DNA of 5,856 bases, from contig JASHQP010000591.1 of assembly GCA_030039095.1 (NCBI GenBank), positions 1 to 5,856 of the forward strand, given 5' to 3'. A model generated the notes under the pieces. That model worked only from the letters and a program-made list of their open reading frames with translations, had not been told where the DNA came from and searched no databases. Made by a program: the position numbers and the translations under genes. Each line of letters opens with the position of its first letter. Within the stretch, counting starts at the first letter, position 1. Shown in pieces: positions 1 to 4,757 of this stretch. Source of the DNA: Streptosporangiaceae bacterium. GTDB lineage: Bacteria; Actinomycetota; Actinomycetes; Streptosporangiales; Streptosporangiaceae.

Positions 1-858
1 CTGAACTACCACAAGCGCGACGGCCAGTTCTACGTCCAGACCTGGCACGGGACGCCGCTGAAGAAGATCGGCTTTGACATCACCGCGCCCCAGTTCATCA
101 GCGGGGTGGGGTACTTCGGTGTGCTGGCCGCCGACGTGGCCAAGTGGGACCTGCTGGTTTCGCCCAACCCGTTCAGCACGCCGGTCATGCGCCGGGCATT
201 CCGCTACGGCGGTGAGGTGCTCGAGTCGGGCTATCCGCGCAACGACGTACTGCACAGCGGTGACGCCGGCCATATCGCCGCCGATGTCCGGGAGCGGCTG
301 GGGCTGCCGGAGGGAAAGCGGGCGGTGCTGTACGCGCCGACCTGGCGGGACAACCAGTACTACGCCTCCGGCCGGTACCGGTTCGACTTCCGGCTCGACC
401 TCGAGCGCGCCTGGCGCGAGCTCGGCGATGACTACGTGTTCCTGATCCGCGGGCATCACCACATGGCCGAGGACGTGCCGGCCGGCACCCGGCCCGGCTT
501 CGCGATCAACGTGACCGCGTACCCGGACATCTCCGAGCTGTTCCTGGTCAGCGACGTGCTGGTGACGGACTACTCATCGGTGATGTTCGACTTCGCCCCG
601 ACCGGCCGGCCGATCGTCTTCTTCACCTATGACCTCGAGCAGTACCGGGAGAACCTGCGCGGGTTCTACTTCGACTTCGAGGCCGAGGCACCCGGCCCGC
701 TGCTCTCCACCTCCGACGAAGTGGTGTCGGCGATCCGCGACATCGATGCGGTGGCCGCGGCACACCGCGTCGCGTACGAGGCGTTCACCGCCAAGTTCTG
801 CCCGCTGGACGACGGCAAGGCCGCAGCGCGTGCCTGTGACCGGATCTTTGGCGGCTGA
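1..858 (+). CDS. CDP-glycerol glycerophosphotransferase family protein (TagF/TagB-like), 5' end missing
   Basis: The frame is open from base 1, so the start lies outside the window; 285 C-terminal residues are visible. Fragment residues 13-20 read QTWHGTPL, the hallmark of the Glyphos_transf family. It is followed by YPRND (78-82), APTWR (112-116), RGHHH (150-154) and VTDYSSVMFDFA (about 188-199). In characterised TagF enzymes a His in the WHG motif and one in the RxH motif are important for catalysis; both are present here (His16, His152). Family members are cytoplasmic, membrane-associated enzymes that move glycerol phosphate (or a related polyol phosphate) from a CDP donor onto a growing wall teichoic acid or similar polymer. 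The exact acceptor and whether this is a primase or polymerase cannot be told. In actinomycetes such domains are often fused to a glycosyltransferase, which could lie in the missing N-terminus. The stop touches that of the convergent protease gene. Family is certain; exact function is not. Confidence 0.93.
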   Translation: MNYHKRDGQFYVQTWHGTPLKKIGFDITAPQFISGVGYFGVLAADVAKWDLLVSPNPFSTPVMRRAFRYGGEVLESGYPRNDVLHSGDAGHIAADVRERLGLPEGKRAVLYAPTWRDNQYYASGRYRFDFRLDLERAWRELGDDYVFLIRGHHHMAEDVPAGTRPGFAINVTAYPDISELFLVSDVLVTDYSSVMFDFAPTGRPIVFFTYDLEQYRENLRGFYFDFEAEAPGPLLSTSDEVVSAIRDIDAVAAAHRVAYEAFTAKFCPLDDGKAAARACDRIFGG

Positions 859-2307
859 CTACCAGCCCTGAAAACCACCCTGAACGGTCCAAAGGGTGGC
901 CAGTATGGCCGCGCCGGCCACCGCGGCCACGGCGGCAACGCTGCGGCGCGCCGGACGGCCCGCGGACCAGCGCAGGCCCAGGGTGACCGCGTGCCGCGCC
1001 AGCCCGGTCGCGATGTACAGCATGCCAGCGAGTGACAGGCTCACGAGGGCGGCGCCGATCGCGTCGACGGCGGCGATCGCGTAGTCGTGGCGGGTGGCTG
1101 CGGCCGCCATGAGGTGGGCCTGCAGGGCGACGGAGCGCCATAGCGCGCGGTCGACCCCGGGCAGGTGCAGCAGCAGGTACCCGACGAGGGCGATGAGCAG
1201 CGGGATCACGGCCAGTACCCAGCAGGTCACCAGGATCCGCGTGCCGCGCCGCAGGCCGGCGATCCGGGGATCGCGGCGGCCGCCGGGCAGCACGGTCCTC
1301 ACGATCGGGGCGACGCGGGCGAACATGTCCGGCACGCCCGCCAGGTCGCTGAGGATGAAGTAGCCATCGAAGCGGACGACCGGGATCAGCTGCTGCAGCA
1401 TCTCCACCTGGGTGATGACGATGACCAGCAGAAGGATCGGCGCCGACGTGGCCACGTAGAGGCCCGCCAGACCCAGGATGAAGATCGCGTTGAAGTAGAC
1501 GCCGCCGAGATCGGTGCGCAGCCGGCCGCCCCGGCTCAGCCGGTAGGAGTCGGTGACGTTGGTGAAGAACGAGGGCCAGACCAGATAGATGCCGGCACCG
1601 ATCACTCCGGGCCGCGCGCCGCCGTAACGGCAGCCTGTCGCGTGACCGCACTCGTGGAACGCGCCCGACAGGACGGTCAGGCCGAATACGGCCAGCAGGC
1701 CGACCGGGCTGCGCAGGATCTGCTGGAGCCCGGCACCGAGCGCGTGAGAGGCGAACAGCCAGCAGTCGACCCCGGTGAAGCTGAGGACCACCGCCACCAC
1801 GACCGGCCACCGGAACAGCGGCCGCAGCAGCACCGCGACGGCGTTGGTGCCCCGTTCGGGAAGCAGGGTGCCCCGGGCCCGGAGCGCGAGCAGCGGCCGT
1901 GCCCGGGGCGGCGCGGCGGGTGAGCCCTGGCCGGCGATGATGCCGAGGGGCTGGAGCTTGGCGGTGATCAGGTGGCGGACCTGGCCGGCGGTCAGTGACC
2001 GGCCGAGGCAGGCGCTGACCAGATCTGCGATGGCGGCAGCGTCCCGCGAACCGTCGATCCCGCTGGTGACCTGGTACAGCAGCGGCGACATCTGGATGAC
2101 CTGGCCATCGGGCCGCCGGACCAGCGACGGCGGGCGGCTGTATCCGGAATCCCGGTACTCGCCGAGCAGCTCGACGCCCTCGGCCAGCCGGGGCGGGCCG
2201 GTCTGCTGGGGCGGATCGTTCGACCGTGGCGGGCCGGCCTGCCCCTGCATCCCTAACGGCGACGGAGCGGGCGCTCCGCGCCCGGTGGCTGTCTGCTGTG
2301 CGGTCAC
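859..2307 (-). CDS. M50-type membrane zinc metallopeptidase with N-terminal PqqD-like domain
   Basis: 482 residues. A Pro/Gln-rich N-terminus (1-40) leads into a PqqD-like winged-helix domain (about 41-125; RRPDGQVIQMSPLLYQ at 64-79), the fold used as a RiPP recognition element to bind leader peptides. The rest is a multi-pass membrane protein with hydrophobic segments near 165-183, 200-217, 236-250, 268-305, 357-382, 410-433 and 456-474. HECGH (218-222) supplies the HExxH zinc site, and RFDGY (312-316) the distal Asp ligand of the M50/site-2 protease group. This layout matches proteins annotated as putative peptide zinc metalloproteases (YydH-like) found in peptide-maturation loci. Start: GTG at 2307, with GAGGAG ten bases upstream and an in-frame stop at 2323-2325. 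The nearest upstream gene on this strand encodes a small leader-like peptide, a plausible substrate or partner (inference). A larger overlapping frame (785-2404) is an Arg/Pro-rich shadow. Confidence 0.9.
   Translation of the reverse strand: MTAQQTATGRGAPAPSPLGMQGQAGPPRSNDPPQQTGPPRLAEGVELLGEYRDSGYSRPPSLVRRPDGQVIQMSPLLYQVTSGIDGSRDAAAIADLVSACLGRSLTAGQVRHLITAKLQPLGIIAGQGSPAAPPRARPLLALRARGTLLPERGTNAVAVLLRPLFRWPVVVAVVLSFTGVDCWLFASHALGAGLQQILRSPVGLLAVFGLTVLSGAFHECGHATGCRYGGARPGVIGAGIYLVWPSFFTNVTDSYRLSRGGRLRTDLGGVYFNAIFILGLAGLYVATSAPILLLVIVITQVEMLQQLIPVVRFDGYFILSDLAGVPDMFARVAPIVRTVLPGGRRDPRIAGLRRGTRILVTCWVLAVIPLLIALVGYLLLHLPGVDRALWRSVALQAHLMAAAATRHDYAIAAVDAIGAALVSLSLAGMLYIATGLARHAVTLGLRWSAGRPARRSVAAVAAVAGAAILATLWTVQGGFQGW
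871..899 (-). terminator. Intrinsic-terminator-like hairpin inside the protease 3' coding end
   Basis: On the minus strand a 7-bp stem CCACCCT (899-893) / AGGGTGG (881-875) with an 11-base loop is followed at once by TTTT (874-871). It lies 10 bases before the protease stop codon (861-859), inside the coding sequence. The two convergent genes leave no intergenic space, so a terminator would have to sit in one of the reading frames. On the plus strand there is no T-tract, so it fits the protease transcript better than the transferase transcript. Seen in sequence; function inferred. Confidence 0.45.
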
Positions 2308-2368
2308 GATGACTGGTCTCCTCTATGGCGCAGGCCCAGGGGGCGACGTCAGGAACGGCCCGTAGGGT

Positions 2369-2406
2369 CCTTGCGGGGACGGCCAGGCCGGGCCGCCCCC
2401 GCAAGG
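2369..2406 (-). terminator. Large GC stem-loop (second of a pair) between peptide gene and protease
   Basis: CCTTGCGGGG (2369-2378) pairs perfectly with CCCCGCAAGG (2397-2406). After one mismatch (2379/2396), CGGCC (2380-2384) pairs with GGCCG (2391-2395), leaving a 6-base loop. It begins two bases from the next stem-loop. No U-run follows on either strand, so it could be a weak or U-less actinomycete terminator, an attenuator, or an mRNA-stabilising 3' structure for the peptide message. Confidence 0.6.
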
Positions 2407-2407
2407 C

Positions 2408-2441
2408 GGAGGGTCGCCCCGGAGACCCGGGGCGACCCTCC
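2408..2441 (-). terminator. Perfect 15-bp stem-loop downstream of the peptide gene
   Basis: Bases 2408-2422 pair without mismatch with 2427-2441 around the tetraloop AGAC. It lies 69 bases after the peptide stop codon and about 100 bases before the protease start. Position and strength suit a partial terminator that makes the small peptide in excess over the protease, a common arrangement in peptide precursor operons. The absence of a clear T-tract leaves transcript stabilisation or a processing site as alternatives. Confidence 0.7.
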
Positions 2442-2510
2442 TCTTACTGCTCCGCATCCCCTCCCCACGAGGGCTGCGAGCAGCAGCCGTTGGTGCGAGC
2501 CGCGCAGGTG

Positions 2511-2732
2511 CTACAGGACGTTGATGTTGATGGCGTCACCATTGAGGATGTTGAGGATGCCGTTTCCGTCCCCGCTGCCCGCGACTGCCACCTGGTTCGC
2601 GTTGCCGAACCCGAACGCGGTCTGGCTGAAGCCTGGTGTGTGGTACGTACCACCGGACCACAGGGTTTCCCGGCTGGGCAGCAGCTCAGCGGTCTCGAGC
2701 TCGAGGTCCTGCATGGTCACATCGGTAGACAT
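2511..2732 (-). CDS. Small leader-containing peptide, candidate RiPP-like precursor (73 aa)
   Basis: The start ATG at 2732 is set by an excellent Shine-Dalgarno AAGGAGGG five bases upstream. The in-frame upstream extension to 2846 has no such signal and reads as Arg/Pro-rich noise. Residues 1-24 form an acidic, leader-like helix (DLELETAEL at 9-17, then LPSRETL). The rest is rich in Gly, Asn, Ile and Val (NANQVAVAG at 44-52, LNILNGDAININVL at 60-73), with no Cys, no Lys after the start and few Ser/Thr. There is no signal peptide or membrane helix. The short length, acidic leader, uncharged tail and adjacency to a PqqD/M50 membrane protease suggest a ribosomal peptide that is processed and released. 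I have an impression of similar ETAELLP-type small proteins in actinomycetes but cannot name a family. Alternatively the Asn/Gly-rich tail may form an amyloid-like or surface-active polymer. That it is a gene is likely; its function is unknown. Confidence 0.8.
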   Translation of the reverse strand: MSTDVTMQDLELETAELLPSRETLWSGGTYHTPGFSQTAFGFGNANQVAVAGSGDGNGILNILNGDAININVL

Positions 2733-2733
2733 G

Positions 2734-2750
2734 GTTCCCTCCTTGGGAAC
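2734..2750 (-). promoter_or_regulatory. Shine-Dalgarno site of the peptide gene inside a perfect hairpin
   Basis: In the peptide mRNA, GUUCCC (2750-2745) and GGGAAC (2739-2734) form a perfect 6-bp stem around the loop AAGGA (2744-2740). The ribosome-binding AAGGAGGG therefore lies partly in the loop and partly in the stem. The stem ends one base before the ATG. Such a structure either presents or limits the ribosome site and could respond to a protein or RNA factor. The hairpin is directly visible; regulation is inferred. Confidence 0.6.
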
Positions 2751-2756
2751 GATCCG

Positions 2757-2843
2757 CCCGGGCCGGTCAGCCCGGGAGGTTTGCCCGCGTTCCCGAACGC
2801 GCGGAGCCTCCGGAAACCGCCCGGCACCCCTGTGGCGCCGGGC
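2757..2843 (-). other. Structured 5' leader of the peptide transcript (three further stem-loops)
   Basis: Between the upstream dyad and the Shine-Dalgarno hairpin, three more short stems can form: GCCCGGC (2819-2825) with GCCGGGC (2837-2843); CGCGTT (2786-2791) with AACGCG (2796-2801) around a four-base loop; and CCCGGGC (2757-2763) with GCCCGGG (2770-2776) around a six-base loop. If transcription starts near the dyad, the untranslated leader is roughly 130 bases and almost fully structured. High GC makes some stems expected by chance, so this is modest evidence for a regulatory leader. Confidence 0.35.
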
Positions 2844-2854
2844 CACGGACGAGG

Positions 2855-2897
2855 TGTACGCTCCATCACGTACGTACTGTACGGTGATGAGCGTACA
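2855..2897. promoter_or_regulatory. 43-bp dyad operator in the divergent promoter region
   Basis: Outer arms TGTACGCTC (2855-2863) and GAGCGTACA (2889-2897) are perfect inverted repeats. Inside them ATCAC (2865-2869) faces GTGAT (2884-2888), and CGTAC (2869-2873) faces GTACG (2879-2883); a single extra C at 2864 offsets the middle arms by half a step. The word GTAC occurs at 2856, 2870, 2874, 2879 and 2893. Its outer copies sit exactly 14 bases from the inner ones on each side. Overlapping -10-like hexamers TACTGT (+, 2875-2880) and TACAGT (-, 2881-2876) lie at the centre, but no good -35 was found. It lies between the peptide gene and the divergent XRE regulator, so the regulator is the obvious candidate binder (inference). 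Confidence 0.65.
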
Positions 2898-2937
2898 GCG
2901 CTCTGCGTAGACCAGTCAATGTCAGGCACACGGCTGG

Positions 2938-2964
2938 GGCCGCCGAATGCGGCCGGGTTAGGTT
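2938..2964 (+). promoter_or_regulatory. Possible leaderless promoter with inverted repeat for the XRE regulator
   Basis: GGCCGC (2938-2943) and GCGGCC (2949-2954) form an inverted repeat around CGAAT. It is followed by TAGGTT (2959-2964), close to the actinomycete -10 consensus. Seven bases separate this hexamer from the ATG at 2972, so transcription would start at or near the start codon. No convincing -35 hexamer is visible. The inverted repeat would lie in the spacer of this promoter, a natural autoregulatory operator position. Confidence 0.4.
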
Positions 2965-2971
2965 GGTGGAC

Positions 2972-3439
2972 ATGACGGCGCGCGCTGCGGGAGCGGACCA
3001 AGAGCCGCCCACGCAGCCGCAGCCCAGAGCGGCGGCGCTGGAGCACCCCGTCAACCCGCTTCAGCGCCTGATCCTGCAGCGGCTGCGTGAGCGCGGGTGG
3101 TCCTACGGTGAGGTCGCCAGGCGCGGCGGACTGCCTCGCTCCACCGTCTACACGCTCGCTACCACGCGGAACCTGGCAAGGCCGCCACGCCCGGCCACGA
3201 TCGACGCGCTTTCCAAGGGCCTCGATGTGCCGGTCTCCGCGGTCCGCGCCGCGGCAGCCGAGTCCACCGGGCTGCACTATTACGACGACGCCCCGACCGG
3301 GAGCGATCAGCCGGGCGACCAGGAGCGTGATCTGCTGATTGCCAGCATCGACGAGCTGACGCCCGAAGACCGGCGCCATGTAGCCGCGCTGGTCGAGTCG
3401 CTGCGGAACAGGTCCTCGGCGCAGGGGACGGACCACTGA
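2972..3439 (+). CDS. XRE-family helix-turn-helix transcriptional regulator
   Basis: 155 residues from the ATG at 2972. In-frame TTG 2963 and GTG 2966 are possible, but no Shine-Dalgarno favours any start and a -10-like hexamer seven bases before the ATG suggests a leaderless message. After a Pro/Gln-rich N-terminus (1-28), an XRE/Cro-type DNA-binding domain spans about 29-96: WSYGEVARRGGLPRSTVYTL (43-62) is the helix-turn-helix, and ATIDALSKGLDVPVSAVR (75-92) the closing helices. A polar linker leads to a helical tail (about 118-147; LLIASIDELTPEDRRHV), a type common in actinomycete XRE regulators and possibly used for dimerisation or partner contact. It is divergent from the peptide gene across a region rich in dyads, so it probably controls that gene and itself. 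Repressor or activator cannot be decided. Family confident; target inferred. Confidence 0.88.
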   Translation: MTARAAGADQEPPTQPQPRAAALEHPVNPLQRLILQRLRERGWSYGEVARRGGLPRSTVYTLATTRNLARPPRPATIDALSKGLDVPVSAVRAAAAESTGLHYYDDAPTGSDQPGDQERDLLIASIDELTPEDRRHVAALVESLRNRSSAQGTDH

Positions 3440-3475
3440 GGGCGCCCCGTCAACCGCCCTGGGCGGCCTCGACCG

Positions 3476-3506
3476 GGGCCGGGGGCGGCCGACCCCGGCC
3501 CGTTTC
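3476..3506 (+). terminator. Stem-loop terminator after the XRE gene
   Basis: GGGCCGGGG (3476-3484) pairs with CCCCGGCCC (3493-3501) around an 8-base loop and is followed by GTTTC on the plus strand. It lies in the 80-base gap between the converging XRE and LysM genes and could serve the XRE transcript, perhaps both. A smaller hairpin, CCGCC (3454-3458) with GGCGG (3462-3466), precedes it. The T-tract is only three bases long. Confidence 0.5.
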
Positions 3507-3519
3507 GGTGTCGACATGG

Positions 3520-4668
3520 TTACTCCATGGGCCAGCCCGCGGGCTCTCCTAGCTGATCGGCCAGTTCTCCGTACGGGCCTTCTGGCACTACCAGGCGGGC
3601 GGCCCGCAAAACCTCCTTCGGGTCTTCACCAGGCGGTCGCAGCACGACGACCATGTCGTCGCTTTTGCTGCAGGTCACGACCAGCCGGTCATAGTCGGCC
3701 ATGACGATCGGCCAGCTGGCGGGCAGCCCGAGATGGCTCGCCAGTCCCGCGTAGTGGGTCTCAGGCAGTACCAGGCGGGCTACCTCCAGGATCTTCTTCG
3801 GGTCTTCGCCCGGCGGTCGCAGCACGATGATCGTGTCGTCGGGTTTGCTGCAGGTGACGATGACCCGGCCATAGTCGGCCATGACGATGCGGGTCTTGTT
3901 AGCCGGCAACGGTGTGCCGGGCCTCGAAGCCTGCTGCTGGCGCCACGCCACCAGCAGCAGTTCCGTGAGGAAGACCAGCCCGATGACCACGCCGGCGGCC
4001 AGCAGCATGATTTTCAGCCACTGCGGCATGCCCACGGCAGCGGGCGCCCTGCCCCGCACCGGCCGATGGCGCGTCGGCGGTATCGGGTGCCGGTGTGGTG
4101 CCGGCTTCGGGGTCGGCGGCGCCGGCTTCGGGGTCGGTGGCGCCGCCGGGGCCGGAACGGTGAGCACCATTCCGGGACGGATCGCGTTCGGATCGGGACC
4201 GATGACCCCCCGGTCGGCCGCATACAGGGCCGGCCAGCCGCCGCGCACGGCCAGCGCCGTCGCGATGCCCGACAACGTGTCGCCGGCCGCGACGGTGTAG
4301 CGGACCGGGCCTTCCTGGCCGGGGAGCACCAGGACGGAGCCCGGAAGAATGACGTTGGGATCGGGGCCGATGAGCGACCGGTTGGCCGCATACAGTGCTG
4401 GCCAGCCGCCGCGCACGCTGAGCTGTGCGGCGATGCTGGACAACGTGTCACCCTGCCGCACGACGTACCTCCCGGTGGGGCTCGTCGTCGCCCTCACCGA
4501 TGTCGAGACGGCGTGCAGCGTGCTGGTCAGGGTGACCTGAGCGCTACGCGCAATGCGGATGTTCGCCTGGGTCTGGCGGACGGATCCCTGCCCGCAGATC
4601 GCCGTCAAGGCGATCAGCAGGATGCTCCAGGCGAGCACGACGCACGCGGACTTTGTCCACATACGCAA
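3520..4668 (-). CDS. Membrane protein with two LysM domains and a duplicated C-terminal 60-residue module
   Basis: 382 residues from TTG 4668, which has GGAAAG nine bases upstream; ATG 4662 (380 residues) is an alternative with poorer spacing. An N-terminal hydrophobic segment (about 7-26) acts as signal or anchor. Two LysM domains follow (about 67-116 and 123-172; YVVRQGDTLSSIA and YTVAAGDTLSGIA, each with RGGWPALYAA and a GPDPN turn). LysM binds N-acetylglucosamine-containing glycans such as peptidoglycan. A Pro-rich linker (173-212) leads to a transmembrane helix (about 218-242). The C-terminus is two direct 60-residue copies (261-320, 321-380), each starting IVMADY, with VTCSK, VLRPPGEDP and a final WP. 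If the LysM part is outside, this pair is cytoplasmic. I do not recognise the module. The gene follows the repeat-protein gene on the same strand by 89 bases, suggesting an operon. LysM call firm; role as a wall-linked anchor or sensor is inference. Confidence 0.9.
   Translation of the reverse strand: MRMWTKSACVVLAWSILLIALTAICGQGSVRQTQANIRIARSAQVTLTSTLHAVSTSVRATTSPTGRYVVRQGDTLSSIAAQLSVRGGWPALYAANRSLIGPDPNVILPGSVLVLPGQEGPVRYTVAAGDTLSGIATALAVRGGWPALYAADRGVIGPDPNAIRPGMVLTVPAPAAPPTPKPAPPTPKPAPHRHPIPPTRHRPVRGRAPAAVGMPQWLKIMLLAAGVVIGLVFLTELLLVAWRQQQASRPGTPLPANKTRIVMADYGRVIVTCSKPDDTIIVLRPPGEDPKKILEVARLVLPETHYAGLASHLGLPASWPIVMADYDRLVVTCSKSDDMVVVLRPPGEDPKEVLRAARLVVPEGPYGELADQLGEPAGWPME
3529..3888 (-). 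repeat. 180-bp direct tandem duplication in the LysM gene
   Basis: Two in-frame copies, 3709-3888 (first in the protein) and 3529-3708, encode the two 60-residue C-terminal modules. They keep long identical protein stretches (MADY, VTCSK, VLRPPGEDPK, ARLV) but differ at many positions, so the duplication is not very recent. Confidence 0.85.
4100..4141 (-). repeat. 21-bp tandem repeat, Pro-rich linker of the LysM protein
   Basis: Two 21-base units (4100-4120, 4121-4141) differ at one base and encode the PTPKPAP heptad twice. This is the extended Pro-rich spacer that separates the LysM domains from the transmembrane helix. Confidence 0.75.
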
Positions 4669-4677
4669 GTGCTGTCA

Positions 4678-4754
4678 CTTTCCTTCCTGAGGGGATCAGC
4701 GCCGGACATTGCTCGGCCCGGACGCCGAAGGAATGAACCGGTCGGGAAGGAAAG
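4678..4754 (-). promoter_or_regulatory. Inverted repeat sequestering the LysM gene's Shine-Dalgarno
   Basis: In the minus-strand mRNA, CUUUCCUUCC (4754-4745), three bases after the stop of the upstream repeat-protein gene, is perfectly complementary over 10 bases to GGAAGGAAAG (4687-4678), which holds the Shine-Dalgarno of the LysM gene. The arms are 57 bases apart. A ribosome finishing the upstream gene would cover or open the first arm and free the second, a classic layout for translational coupling. The pairing is seen; coupling is inferred. The rest of this 89-base gap shows nothing else clear. Confidence 0.6.
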
Positions 4755-4757
4755 GAC

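Noticed and set aside
1165..1923. 252-codon plus-strand frame opposite the protease
   Set aside because: Gln/Asp/Arg-rich low-complexity product caused by GC-rich antisense codons; no motif and no ribosome site.
785..2404. 539-codon open frame on the minus strand, longer than the protease frame it overlaps
   Set aside because: Its product is Arg/Pro/Ala-rich noise with no domain. The overlapping frame encodes PqqD-like, HECGH and RFDGY motifs and membrane helices and has a ribosome site.
2444..2653. 69-codon minus-strand frame overlapping the peptide gene, with several Cys residues that could mimic a lanthipeptide
   Set aside because: Ser/Thr/Arg-rich out-of-frame reading of the peptide gene, no Shine-Dalgarno, and the peptide frame has an excellent one.
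2325..2975. 216- and 179-codon plus-strand frames across the intergenic region and peptide gene
   Set aside because: Low-complexity products crossing the terminator hairpins and the dyad; no ribosome site or recognisable domain.
2717..3517. 266-codon minus-strand frame opposite the XRE gene and promoter region
   Set aside because: It runs through the dyad operator and opposite a clear helix-turn-helix gene; Arg/Pro/Gly-rich with no motif.
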